DNA of 64,000 nt from Hespellia stercorisuis DSM 15480. Its GTDB lineage: Bacteria > Bacillota > Clostridia > Lachnospirales > Lachnospiraceae. The position numbers and the translations under genes are program-made. The stretch is taken from positions 62,001-126,000 of the forward strand of contig NZ_FQZY01000006.1 of the NCBI RefSeq assembly GCF_900142165.1. The letters run 5' to 3'. This document shows, piece by piece, positions 32,339 through 41,568 of this stretch. Below the pieces are notes generated by a model. That model saw only the letters and a list, made by a program, of their open reading frames with translations, was not told the origin of the DNA and searched no databases. Position 1 is the first letter of the stretch. Each line of letters opens with the position of its first letter.

Positions 32339-32788
32339 TCAGAGTTGCTTTTCCTTTGATGTCAGCTTGTGTTCCTCTCTTAACGGCCAAAACAATTTGA
32401 AATCCAATTTTTCAATTTCCCTTTTCTGCTTGTAACTAACCCTGAGCGTAACATTGTCCGGAATATCGATGCCTTCCGGAACGTCTTTCAACAATGTGCT
32501 GATATTGCGATTTACTTTAATATCTGAAACTGCATCCAAAATGCTGTCCAGTAAAATACTATAATTATCGCTGGTATCTTTGACCACTTCATACAGTTCG
32601 TCCTTATTTGCATATTCATATGAGTCTCCGGATGCGACCCAATTTATAAGGGCAGATTTACTAAATCTCCATTCCCTGCCTATCTTTCTTGCCGGCATAT
32701 GTTCTTCCCTTAACATTTTTATCACTGTTCTCTCTCCGACTCCTAAAAAGGTGCAGGCCTGATCCAAATTTAAAATATCATTTTCCAT
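32339..32788 (-). CDS. Excisionase/MerR-type helix-turn-helix regulator
   Basis: This 149-residue protein starts at ATG 32788 behind AGGAGG (minus strand). The N-terminal helix-turn-helix of excisionase type reads LNLDQACTFLGVGERTVIKMLREEHMPARKIGREWRFSKSALINWV. The C-terminal half is acidic then basic, with no known domain. It is transcribed away from the ABC exporter genes across a 213-bp divergent AT-rich region, so it may regulate them. Confidence 0.8.
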   Translation of the reverse strand: MENDILNLDQACTFLGVGERTVIKMLREEHMPARKIGREWRFSKSALINWVASGDSYEYANKDELYEVVKDTSDNYSILLDSILDAVSDIKVNRNISTLLKDVPEGIDIPDNVTLRVSYKQKREIEKLDFKLFWPLREEHKLTSKEKQL

Positions 32789-33001
32789 GAAGGTTCCTCC
32801 TCGTATCAATAGTAAGATTCATTTTGCAGTTACTGTTAATTGCCTTTGGTACTTATTTATCGTTCATTATAAATTAACAGATGCTGCCGGTCAACAGGAT
32901 CAATGAAATTAATGCATGATAATATATTTATAAGAGCAATTAATATACATATGATTGTATTTTGATGTCAGTAGTAGTATGATTGATTTGAGGAGGTTAT
33001 T

Positions 33002-34729
33002 ATGATGTCAAAATTAAAAGTTGAACCTATGAAACAGCCAGATAGGATTATAAACTATTGGAAGAATGAAAAGTTTGTTGTGGTTTGCATTATAATATTT
33101 GGATTAGCTTTTAATATTTCCACTATTTTGGGACCGATATATCAAGGCAAACTTATTGATTCTATTGCTTATGGGCCCCCCGCCTCCTCTGTAATAATAC
33201 TCTCTGTTACCTATATTATCCTTATTGGAGCGATTCAAATTTTACGATATTTTAAGCGCTTTTACATAAGGCGCTTCGCAAATAGTACCAGTTCAACTAT
33301 GAGACTTATGATATATAATCATATCATGCATAAAAGCACTTCCGAATTGTGCAGTGAAAATATGGGAAACCTCATGACAAGAGTTATTTCTGATGTTGAT
33401 TTGTGCGTGGAAGGTATGAGAAAATTTACAACAGAAGTATTTGATACCGGAGTCATTATGATATCCTATCTTGTATCCATGTTTGTTTATGATGTTAAAA
33501 TAACTGCACTTTCTGTCATGTTTATCCCAATTGCCATGTTAATTGCTGAAAGGTTGAAAAGTGTTATATATAAGTATTCCCGGGATTATCGGAAAAAGGG
33601 CAGTGAAGTTGCAGATATCACATATGATATCATTGAAAATTCCATGTTTTACCGTGCAGCCGGTATGGAATATAAAAATAGGGCAAAGTATAATCAGGAG
33701 TTGGAGAAATTACAGGATCAGGCAATTAAAGCCAATATATTTGAAAATTCTATGCAGCCTGTCTACAATGTTATAGCAATGTTAGGAATATTTATGGTGA
33801 TTTACTTTGGAGGCATAAAAGTGAATCATAACGGCTGGACTGTGGGAGCTTTTTCTACTTATATAGTGATGTTTACAGCTATGGCAGTTAAGGCGAGTAA
33901 GGCGGCAAAGCTATTTAATTCTGTGCAAAAGGCCCAGGTATCATGGGGGCGTATAAAACCATATTTTACAGAATATAAAACCAAAGTCAATTCTTCTGAT
34001 ATATACAATGGCAATACAACACTTTCAGTAGAAAATCTTAGCTTCTCCTATGAGGAAGGCCGGGGAAAGATTATTGAGAATATTAGTTTTGAAGTTGAGA
34101 AGGGGGAGATTTTAGGTATAACCGGTTCAATTGCCTCCGGCAAATCTACGCTTGGATTATCCTTATTAGGCTTATATCCGTATCTGGGAAGTATTAAAAT
34201 AGATGGCAAAGAACTGAAAGATTATACGGAATGTGAGCGGAGTCAAATGATTTCTTACTTAGGACATAGTCCACAGCTGATTTCAGATACCATATACAAT
34301 AATATAACTTTGGGTAGTATGAAAAGTATAACTTCTGTTTTAAAAGATGTTTGCTTTGATGAAGATCTGAAGACAATGCCAGATGGACAAGATACTTTAG
34401 TTGGAAACAGCGGAGTAAAGTTAAGCGGAGGTCAGCAGACAAGGATAGCTTTGGCCAGAGCACTTCTTAATAAGAACAAAATCATAATATTAGACGATCC
34501 CTTTTCAGCAGTGGATATGAAGACAGAAGAAAAAATAATTGAAAACTTAAGAAACAATTACAAAAACAGTTTAATTGTTTTGATTTCTCATCGCTTAGCT
34601 GTTTTTAACAGGATTCATAAAATAATATTGTTAAATAGTGATAAGACAACGGATTATGGCACACATGAAGAACTCATTGAAAAATCTAAACTTTATGCAA
34701 CAATATATAATTTACAATGTACAGAGTGA
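33002..34729 (+). CDS. ABC exporter half-transporter 1
   Basis: This 575-residue protein has an N-terminal six-helix exporter domain (first helix VVVCIIIFGLAFNISTILGPI) and a C-terminal ATPase. Walker A is GSIASGKST, the signature VKLSGGQQTRIALARALL, Walker B KIIILDDPFSAVD and the switch histidine ISHRLAVF. Start ATG 33002 follows GAGGAGG. With the next gene it probably forms a heterodimeric exporter of drugs, peptides or lipids. No substrate peptide gene is adjacent. The A+T-rich codon use differs from the ICE. Confidence 0.9.
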   Translation: MMSKLKVEPMKQPDRIINYWKNEKFVVVCIIIFGLAFNISTILGPIYQGKLIDSIAYGPPASSVIILSVTYIILIGAIQILRYFKRFYIRRFANSTSSTMRLMIYNHIMHKSTSELCSENMGNLMTRVISDVDLCVEGMRKFTTEVFDTGVIMISYLVSMFVYDVKITALSVMFIPIAMLIAERLKSVIYKYSRDYRKKGSEVADITYDIIENSMFYRAAGMEYKNRAKYNQELEKLQDQAIKANIFENSMQPVYNVIAMLGIFMVIYFGGIKVNHNGWTVGAFSTYIVMFTAMAVKASKAAKLFNSVQKAQVSWGRIKPYFTEYKTKVNSSDIYNGNTTLSVENLSFSYEEGRGKIIENISFEVEKGEILGITGSIASGKSTLGLSLLGLYPYLGSIKIDGKELKDYTECERSQMISYLGHSPQLISDTIYNNITLGSMKSITSVLKDVCFDEDLKTMPDGQDTLVGNSGVKLSGGQQTRIALARALLNKNKIIILDDPFSAVDMKTEEKIIENLRNNYKNSLIVLISHRLAVFNRIHKIILLNSDKTTDYGTHEELIEKSKLYATIYNLQCTE

Positions 34730-34739
34730 GGAAACCGTG

Positions 34740-36485
34740 ATGAAGAACAGCTTAATAAAAAGGTCAATTACAAAAGTAATTAAAAAAAGTATTGGGCTAT
34801 GCATAGTATTAGCCTTTGCCATATGCGGTGTTGTAGTTACCAGTTTAATTCCTCCCCAGATTTTAAAATATATAATTGACAATAACTTGGTCCCTAAAAA
34901 ATCGGATCATTTGCTTATGCCGGCAGCTTTATATATAGGAGTGATAGCTTTTACAGGAATATTTGATTTTGTAAAGGAGGCTGTTCTTACAATCATGGGA
35001 CAGAAAATCACAAAAGAAATAAGAATGGAAATGATGGAAAAGCTTGAAAGGATTCATGCAATGTTCTTTTCCACAAATAGTTCGGGAACGGTGGTTTCAA
35101 GATTTATAAATGATGTTGACGCAATCAATTCATTGTTTACCAGCGGTATAATCGGAATGATGGTAGACTGCTTTAAGCTTATAGGTATTGTGATTTCAAT
35201 TTGGATATTTAGCAGCAGGATCGGAATGATAACCTTATTATTGCTTCCGGCTGCCTATGGTATGACACGGTTTTTTCAAAAAAGAATGCTCAAAGCACAG
35301 ATTGAAAATCGAATACTTGTCGGAAGGTTAAATAATCATATTTCAGAAAGCCTAAAAAATATACAGATGATTAAAGCCTATAGCAAGGAAAGCTATATGG
35401 AAGAGAAATACAAGAAATGTTTGCTTGATAATTATAAAACAGTGGAGAAGGTAAATTTTTATGATTCCGTATATTCTCCGTTTATTCAGGTCACCCGCAC
35501 TGTTGTTATCGCTCTGATTGTAGTACTATCCTCCAAACAGCTGGATTTTTTGGGTATATCTTTAGGTATGGTTGCTGCTTCAATTGAATTAATCTCCAAC
35601 TTATTTGCGCCGATTGAGAACCTTGGCATGGAGCTTCAAAATATTCAGCAGGCTATATCCGGTATCAAAAGGATAAATGATTTTAACAGTGAACCGGAAG
35701 ACAGTCCTAAGAAATATGAAAAAAGAGCAGAAACTATAATCCAAAATCGTGAAGAGGTACATTTATCCTTACATAATGTCACCTTTCAATATGAAGAAGG
35801 CACAGAGATTCTTAAAGATATTAATCTCAGTCTGAAACCAAAGGAGAGGATTACATTTGTGGGGAGAACAGGAGTTGGAAAAACCACACTATTTAAGCTT
35901 ATACTGGGGATTTTAGAGCCAACGAAGGGCATGATTACAATAAATGGAGTGGATGTTTACGAGATACCAAACTCCCAAAAACGCAGCATATTTGGGTATG
36001 TTGATCAAAGTTTCCCTTTAATTAAGGGAACTGTGGCAGAACAAATCAGTTTGAAGGACGAAAGTATTACGAGAGAACAGATAGAGAGGGCAATTGATTT
36101 TGCAGGTCTTAAAGCGTATGTTGAAGCTTTGGACAACGGACTGGACACGCATGTAGTCAGTGATACTCTGTTTTCCCAGGGACAAAAACAGCTTTTCGCT
36201 ATAGCCAGAGCTGTTGTAACAAGCCCTCCTATACTTTTATTGGATGAGATAACAGCAAACCTTGATTCAATAACAGAAGAAAAAATAGTGTCGGTACTTG
36301 AAAAAGCAAGTGAGATGTATACAATATTGTCTATCTCTCACCGCCTGTCCACCATGATTGCAAGTGATACAGTGGTTATATTAGAACATGGCAGAGTTAA
36401 AAATGCAGGATCTCCCGAAGTGCTTCTGGAAAGTGATGCTTGGTATCGCAGCCATATTGCACTTGAGAAACTGACCTGGAGTTAG
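34740..36485 (+). CDS. ABC exporter half-transporter 2
   Basis: This 581-residue partner starts at ATG 34740 shortly after the previous stop, with GAGG eight bases upstream; longer in-frame starts overlap gene 1. It has six membrane helices, then Walker A GRTGVGKTT and Walker B PILLLDEITANLD. The signature is degenerate, FSQGQKQ instead of LSGGQ. Switch histidine ISHRLST is present. The asymmetric signature fits heterodimeric exporters in which one ATP site is weaker. Confidence 0.9.
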   Translation: MKNSLIKRSITKVIKKSIGLCIVLAFAICGVVVTSLIPPQILKYIIDNNLVPKKSDHLLMPAALYIGVIAFTGIFDFVKEAVLTIMGQKITKEIRMEMMEKLERIHAMFFSTNSSGTVVSRFINDVDAINSLFTSGIIGMMVDCFKLIGIVISIWIFSSRIGMITLLLLPAAYGMTRFFQKRMLKAQIENRILVGRLNNHISESLKNIQMIKAYSKESYMEEKYKKCLLDNYKTVEKVNFYDSVYSPFIQVTRTVVIALIVVLSSKQLDFLGISLGMVAASIELISNLFAPIENLGMELQNIQQAISGIKRINDFNSEPEDSPKKYEKRAETIIQNREEVHLSLHNVTFQYEEGTEILKDINLSLKPKERITFVGRTGVGKTTLFKLILGILEPTKGMITINGVDVYEIPNSQKRSIFGYVDQSFPLIKGTVAEQISLKDESITREQIERAIDFAGLKAYVEALDNGLDTHVVSDTLFSQGQKQLFAIARAVVTSPPILLLDEITANLDSITEEKIVSVLEKASEMYTILSISHRLSTMIASDTVVILEHGRVKNAGSPEVLLESDAWYRSHIALEKLTWS

Positions 36486-36658
36486 CTTATTATGAATAGA
36501 TGGAGTGCAGGAAACCACGACGAAGCAGGAAGTATCTGATTAGAAGAAAAATGTTGAAAACCGTGCAGAATATGGTAGAATACAGAAGAAACTGGGTGCC
36601 GCTGATTTGAACTGAGAAGCTGGGATATGCTTGTATGGCATGAATATAGAGGAATACT

Positions 36659-37312
36659 ATGAGAAAATCTTTTTTTAGAAATTGGTATCAAGATAAAATA
36701 AAGAACAAAGTCAAAAAAAGAATGGTGCCGCTGGATAAAATAATGAACGCTGGTTTATTGGCAGGAATGCTTTTTCTTCTGGCATTTGTTTATTACGGTT
36801 ACAGAAAGGGGATTTTTTCATCTACTGAAGCCTTTGAGTCTTATATTGCAGGATTTGGAGTATGGGAAGCAGTAGTTTTTATTCTGATACAAATCATACA
36901 GGTAGTAGTGCCTGTTCTGCCTTCGTCGATCGGGTGTGTGGCTGGTATCTTACTATTTGGACCATGGACAGGATTTTTATATAATTATATTGCTATATGT
37001 ACAGGATCGGTGATTAATTTCCTGCTTTCCAGAAGATATGGTGTTGTTTTCGCAGAAAAAATTGTAGGTGAGAAGAGATTTGAAAAATATATCCACATGA
37101 CGGAAGACCGAAATAATTTTGAAAAAGTGTTTATCGCAGCAATTTTTGCTCCGGGAGCTCCGGATGATTTCTTATGCTATATTGCAGGTTTGACAAAGAT
37201 GAAGCTGAAGAAGTTTGTACTCGTGATACTTCTTGGAAAGCCGTTATCGATTGCAATATTTAGTCTGGGTACCAGCGCTGTCATCAAATTTATTATTTCA
37301 TTACTTAAGTGA
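36659..37312 (+). CDS. TVP38/TMEM64 (DedA-like) membrane protein
   Basis: This 217-residue polytopic membrane protein carries the VTT-domain pattern: FILIQIIQVVVPVLPSSIGCVAGILLFGPWTGFLYNYIA and FAPGAPDDFLCYIAGLTKMKLKKFV. Such proteins are linked to lipid scrambling or envelope maintenance. Start ATG 36659 follows AGAGGA. It leads a three-gene cluster with a glycosyltransferase and an acyltransferase-like gene, which suggests glycolipid metabolism. Confidence 0.88.
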   Translation: MRKSFFRNWYQDKIKNKVKKRMVPLDKIMNAGLLAGMLFLLAFVYYGYRKGIFSSTEAFESYIAGFGVWEAVVFILIQIIQVVVPVLPSSIGCVAGILLFGPWTGFLYNYIAICTGSVINFLLSRRYGVVFAEKIVGEKRFEKYIHMTEDRNNFEKVFIAAIFAPGAPDDFLCYIAGLTKMKLKKFVLVILLGKPLSIAIFSLGTSAVIKFIISLLK

Positions 37313-37329
37313 TAAAAGGAGAGAACTCT

Positions 37330-39516
37330 TTGAACAAAAAAATGCTGAAATGGATGATAGGCATTACAATTATCTTCCTGCTTCTTGGAATAAGCTATAA
37401 AATTTATCTGATTCTTCATGAAAAGGATTTTGTAGAAAGCAATTATCAGAATATTAAAAAAATGGACAGCAGTGAACAGGGAGAAGAGTATGCCTTTGCC
37501 GTAATTGGTTCCGCTAAGAATTCTTTCGATGTTTTTCAACAGGAAATCATTCATGATATTAATGCAGACACTCAAATTGATTTTGTGATTTCAACCGGTG
37601 ATGCAGTCATGGATGGAGCAGAAGATAAATATCGGATATTGAATCATTCACTTCACACATTGAATGTACCAGCCCTTATCGGCATTGGGAAAAATGAAAT
37701 CTCAGATAGTGGATATATGCGCTTTTACAGACATTTTGGGCCATTCTACTTTTCTTTTTCATATGGAAAGGATTACTTCATTTTCCTTGATACAACGGGG
37801 ACGACCTCCTATAATCTGCAGGAAGGCTGGCTAAAGGGAGAACTTGCAAAAGCCCGGGAATATAACCATACATTTGTGGTTATGGATGACGGTCCGTTGG
37901 AAAAGAAAGGGGATAAAGGTTTCGGAGATACCGTGGTCAAGTATCTTTCGGAATATGAGGTAACGTCCGTTTTTTACAATGGAGACAACTATATGGATCA
38001 AGAAGAGCTGGGTGTTGCGTATCATTCAAGTGGGAAAGCCGGGGGAATCGCTGACAGCAAAAGCTATGGATATCTGAAAGTATCCGTGAAAGACGACACG
38101 GTTACAGTAGGAACAAAAAAAGTAATCTCTAAATACAACAGTGCGGTGACACGGACTATAGCAGGAATCTGGTTTGCTGTCCGCTCTGTCATTTATATTC
38201 AGCTTGTCAATATTTTGCTGGTCATGGCGGGCCTTCTGCTGCTCTGTCTGATACTGTATAGAAAGATGTCCAAGAGCACAGATTACTATAAAAATTTCAA
38301 TGCAGCAGATACGGAGATACGAAAAGACAGGAAGTTAACAATTGCTATGTTTACCAATAATTACTTCCCCTTTGTCGGCGGTGTGCCAATTTCCATTATG
38401 AGACTGGCATCTGCATTGCGAAAGAATGGAAACAAGGTGATTATATTTGCACCGGCATATCCTGAGGAAGACGAAAGCGAACAGGATGTGGTGAGATGCC
38501 GCCTGATCCACTATAGAAAGTCCGGGAAATTTCAATTTGCTATTGCAAATATTTATGATTCTAAAATCGCACGGGAATTTGAACGATATCCTTTTGATCT
38601 TGTGCATGTGCACCATCCGTTCTGGATGGGTAAAGAGGGATTGAGATTAGCAAAAAAAGTAGGAATACCTGTGGTACTTACCTACCATACACGCCTGGAA
38701 ATGTATTCTGAAAATCTGCCTTTTGGAAAGTTGTTTTTTAAAAATATACTTTCTCACAAAATGATAAAGAGATTTGCACAGCAATGTGATGGAATCATTG
38801 CCCCAACGATATCTGCAAAGGATTATCTGGAGAATGTAGGCGTCAGCAGGCAGAAACTGGTCGTTCCGACAGGAATCGAGCTTCGTAAATTTCAGAATAT
38901 AGATACAGCAGTAATTCATCGGCTCAGGAACCGATTTGTGAAGAGTGAAGAATTACTTATGTGTTCAGTGTTCAGACTTTCACCTGAGAAAAATGCCGAT
39001 TTTTTGATTGAAGGCTTACAGCTTGTAAAGGATAAGGCGAAAGTCGGATTTAAGTGCATTATTATTGGTGACGGACCCGCAAGGGAGAATATACAGGAAT
39101 TAATAAGACAAAAAGGAATGACGGAGGAAATTCTTCTTCTTGGCAAGATACCCCCTGAAGACATGGCCCAGTATTATCTGGCAGCAGACCTGTTTGTTTT
39201 TAGTTCTCAGTCTGAAACACAGGGAATGGTACTGCTTGAAGCCATGGCCGGAAAGTGCCCGGTGGTATGTGTACGGTCGAGCGGAACGGATGATGCCGTA
39301 ATAAATAATTATAATGGCTATAAGACGGCGGCAAATTTGCAGGAGTGGGCAGACAAGATAGTGGAACTCATGGAAAGCAACAGCCTCCGGGAGCAAATGA
39401 GCAAAAATGCAGAGAAGTATGCTGTTAAATTTTCCATTGAAAACACATCAGAAAGAATAGAAACATTTTACCGCAGACTGATCAGCTTAAAAAAGAATCA
39501 GACAAAGGAGTCATAA
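37330..39516 (+). CDS. Degenerate metallophosphoesterase-GT4 glycosyltransferase fusion
   Basis: This 728-residue protein starts at TTG 37330 behind AAAGGAGAG. It has an N-terminal membrane anchor (about 7-29), an outward calcineurin-like domain (about 55-260), one membrane helix (about 275-305), then a cytosolic GT4 domain from about 335 (NNYFPFVGGVPISIMRLASAL; donor-site SETQGMVLLEAMA). The phosphoesterase keeps STGDAVMDG, but the other metal ligands look lost: GSAKN for DxH, GKNE for GNHE, MDDGP and NGDNYM where histidines are expected. It probably makes a glucosyl-diacylglycerol-type lipid; the outer domain may be a sensor or binder. Confidence 0.85.
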   Translation: MNKKMLKWMIGITIIFLLLGISYKIYLILHEKDFVESNYQNIKKMDSSEQGEEYAFAVIGSAKNSFDVFQQEIIHDINADTQIDFVISTGDAVMDGAEDKYRILNHSLHTLNVPALIGIGKNEISDSGYMRFYRHFGPFYFSFSYGKDYFIFLDTTGTTSYNLQEGWLKGELAKAREYNHTFVVMDDGPLEKKGDKGFGDTVVKYLSEYEVTSVFYNGDNYMDQEELGVAYHSSGKAGGIADSKSYGYLKVSVKDDTVTVGTKKVISKYNSAVTRTIAGIWFAVRSVIYIQLVNILLVMAGLLLLCLILYRKMSKSTDYYKNFNAADTEIRKDRKLTIAMFTNNYFPFVGGVPISIMRLASALRKNGNKVIIFAPAYPEEDESEQDVVRCRLIHYRKSGKFQFAIANIYDSKIAREFERYPFDLVHVHHPFWMGKEGLRLAKKVGIPVVLTYHTRLEMYSENLPFGKLFFKNILSHKMIKRFAQQCDGIIAPTISAKDYLENVGVSRQKLVVPTGIELRKFQNIDTAVIHRLRNRFVKSEELLMCSVFRLSPEKNADFLIEGLQLVKDKAKVGFKCIIIGDGPARENIQELIRQKGMTEEILLLGKIPPEDMAQYYLAADLFVFSSQSETQGMVLLEAMAGKCPVVCVRSSGTDDAVINNYNGYKTAANLQEWADKIVELMESNSLREQMSKNAEKYAVKFSIENTSERIETFYRRLISLKKNQTKES

Positions 39517-39518
39517 GC

Positions 39519-40148
39519 ATGTTCAGAGAAAAGTGGCAGAAAATAGCAGCAGGAATCATGACGGCATATATCAGGTTTGTATATAAGACCAGCAAAGTCT
39601 GTATGATAGGTTTTGAGAAAATAAAGGAAACTGACAGGGAAAACGTGGTTGCAGCATTTTGGCATGGAGACAGCTACTGCCTGTATCCTGCGCTGGCAGG
39701 TATGAAACTATATGTTGTGGCAACAAAGGACAGTAGAGGGGATTATATATCCGAAATATGCCAGCACTTTGGCTACCGTGCCATACGTCTTCCGGATAAC
39801 CCGGATGGGGGAAATTATATCTTTAAAATAAAAAAGTTAATAACGCAGGATAATGCAGCAGACCTTGCGATTACTTTAGATGGCCCGCTTGGACCATATC
39901 ACCTCCCGAAATATTTTCCGCTTGCGCTTGCATACTTAACCAAACGAAATATAATTCCAGTTTCGGTACAAGTAAAAAGGAAGATAGAGCTGAAGAAGCG
40001 GTGGGATGCCTTTAAAATTCCACTTCCATTTAATGAGATGGAGATCCGGCTTCATGAAGCAGTGAAAGTAACAAAAGAAGATAAGGATGAAAAATTCATT
40101 TCGCTGATAAAAAACATACAATGTATTATGGAAGCAAACAGTAGATAG
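39519..40148 (+). CDS. DUF374/LPLAT-like acyltransferase-family protein
   Basis: This 209-residue protein resembles DUF374: VVAAFWHGDSYCLYPALAG (the H-x4-D-like block is HGDSY), YVVATKDSRGDYISEICQHFGYRAIRLPDNPDG and LAITLDGPLGPYHLPK. Homologues acylate lipids such as lipid A intermediates. It follows the glycosyltransferase stop by two bases behind AAAGGAG, so the last two genes form one operon and probably act on one lipid. Confidence 0.82.
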   Translation: MFREKWQKIAAGIMTAYIRFVYKTSKVCMIGFEKIKETDRENVVAAFWHGDSYCLYPALAGMKLYVVATKDSRGDYISEICQHFGYRAIRLPDNPDGGNYIFKIKKLITQDNAADLAITLDGPLGPYHLPKYFPLALAYLTKRNIIPVSVQVKRKIELKKRWDAFKIPLPFNEMEIRLHEAVKVTKEDKDEKFISLIKNIQCIMEANSR

Positions 40149-40276
40149 GAGTACCCGCTGACTTATACCGTTTACAATCCAAATTCCATAGGTATACGGA
40201 GACAAAGACAAAGGTCAGCGCCATATTATTTCAGTGCAAACCTGTTGTTCCATATTATTCCCGAAAATAAAAACCA

Positions 40277-40506
40277 GCCTTTGCCTGTAGCGAAATGAAA
40301 ACGGGCTGTTTGGACAAGGTAAACAAAAATGCGGATGTAATTTGAAAAGGGAGATAGCAGAACATTATGATGGAAGTGTTGTGAACATGGGTGTAAAGAA
40401 TCCGGACGGAACTATTTGTTACATTCTTGGTGTACGAAAAGATATTCAGAAGGATATGGACAGGCATACCGGTGACACGATTACAGTGACCATACAAGAA
40501 GCATAA
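40277..40506 (+). pseudogene. Remnants: DUF5655 tail and truncated DUF1905-like gene
   Basis: Bases 40277-40343 match the end of the DUF5655 remnant at 30541-30607. From TTG 40342 a 54-residue frame reads HYDGSVVNMGVKNPDGTICYILGVRKDIQKDM and GDTITVTIQEA, which looks like only the C-terminal part of a DUF1905-type protein. Both are probably relics of one ancestral gene cluster. Confidence 0.5.
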
Positions 40507-40853
40507 ATTTCAAGTTTTTGGTCATTAAAATTTAAGCGAACAAAAGTTTTACAGAGCATCAGTCAGAAATGGCTTGTTCCATCAAGGTCAAGTGATGCCT
40601 TCCGATAAATGATAGTACAATTGGTTTTCCCTGCGCTGATGAAGTAGTACATCCACTTCTATCATGGCTTTTGAGGTGGAAAATAATGAAAAATATATGA
40701 GATATTGACAGGTGGATCATATAAGTGAACATTTAGTCGATTCTATAGGAAGCATGGATTTCAGATCATGACAGATGGAGTTTCGATGCAGAGTTGTAAT
40801 TTTCTTAATAAGATTTAGAGATAATTAACAGCCCGACAAGTTTCAAATTGTTA
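40507..40853. other. No gene seen
   Basis: 347 bp of AT-rich sequence with only short frames and no convincing ribosome site. It may be decayed sequence. Confidence 0.5.
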
Positions 40854-40925
40854 TCTGACTTACGACACAAAAAGAACAGGGCACAACGGTCAGTATTGGC
40901 TGAACTCCCTGTTCTTATCTTATTT
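40854..40925 (-). repeat. Conserved structured 3' element, copy B (terminator-like)
   Basis: CTGACTTACGAC and CAACGGTC blocks match copy A at 32262-32332. Here the stem is AAGAACAGGG/CCCTGTTCTT. On the minus strand it ends in a T-run (CTTTTTG), four bases after the XRE gene stop, so termination is plausible. Stem bases differ from copy A while flanking blocks are kept. Confidence 0.6.
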
Positions 40926-41234
40926 GTTTGTTAATTCCTTAGCCAGCCCTGCAATATGGGATAGTGATTTTTCGTCCAGATGTTTCAAGTTTTCAATTAG
41001 TTCTTTGAGCATTTGCGGGTTAGTGTTTTGCTCATCAAAAAACTCCTGTGGGGTAATGCCGAAATACTCACAGATATAAAGGAATACTGTCATTGACGGA
41101 AGGGATTTCTTATTTTCAATCGTATTAATATAACTTTCACTCTGCCCCAATGTCAGGCTCATATCTCGTGCTGATACTCCCTTTTTTGTCCGCAACTGCG
41201 CTATGCGCTCCGGTATAAACTTTTCATCAATCAT
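40920..41234 (-). CDS. XRE-family transcriptional regulator
   Basis: This 104-residue protein starts at ATG 41234, with AGGAGGT six bases upstream. The helix-turn-helix reads RIAQLRTKKGVSARDMSLTLGQSESYINTIENKKSLPSMTVFLYICEYF. The short C-terminal helix may allow dimerisation. It faces two small genes across a 120-bp promoter region with a 23-bp dyad covering its own ribosome site, so autorepression is likely. Confidence 0.88.
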   Translation of the reverse strand: MIDEKFIPERIAQLRTKKGVSARDMSLTLGQSESYINTIENKKSLPSMTVFLYICEYFGITPQEFFDEQNTNPQMLKELIENLKHLDEKSLSHIAGLAKELTNK

Positions 41235-41246
41235 TATCACACCTCC

Positions 41247-41269
41247 TGTATAGAATTATATTCTATACA
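41247..41269. promoter_or_regulatory. Operator of the XRE regulator
   Basis: TGTATAGAA-ttata-TTCTATACA is a perfect dyad overlapping the regulator's own ribosome site. Half-site-like copies TGTATAGAAA at 41310-41319 and TGTATAAAAT at 41339-41348 flank the divergent promoter. Confidence 0.7.
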
Positions 41270-41305
41270 ATCAGCATTTATATTTGATTATACTTTCAAT
41301 TTCTC

Positions 41306-41334
41306 TTGATGTATAGAAATTAATCATATATAAT
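41306..41334 (+). promoter_or_regulatory. Promoter of the two small genes
   Basis: TTGATG, a 17-bp spacer and TATAAT form a near-consensus sigma-A promoter 42 bp before ATG 41376. An operator half-site overlaps the spacer. Confidence 0.7.
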
Positions 41335-41375
41335 ATGATGTATAAAATATTTAATCTTATACAGGAGGGATGGTT

Positions 41376-41552
41376 ATGTCAAATTATAAAGAAATGTATT
41401 TCACTTTATTTCAGCGGGTTACGGTGGCAATCAACGAATTGCAAGAAGCACAGCAGCAAATGGAAGAAATGTATATATCTTCTGCTCATACAAACGTAAG
41501 TGCTGTTGACACTTGTAAAAAAGAAAATGAAAAATCTGATATAGGAGAATGA
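41376..41552 (+). CDS. Small protein partner of the DUF6809-like gene
   Basis: This 58-residue protein starts at ATG 41376, seven bases after AGGAGG (ATG 41370 is too close to it). It is mostly helical and rich in Gln/Glu (FTLFQRVTVAINELQEAQQQMEEMY). No family is recognised. It is transcribed from the regulated promoter ahead of the DUF6809-like gene. Confidence 0.65.
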   Translation: MSNYKEMYFTLFQRVTVAINELQEAQQQMEEMYISSAHTNVSAVDTCKKENEKSDIGE

Positions 41553-41568
41553 AAGGTAGGTGCAAAAT

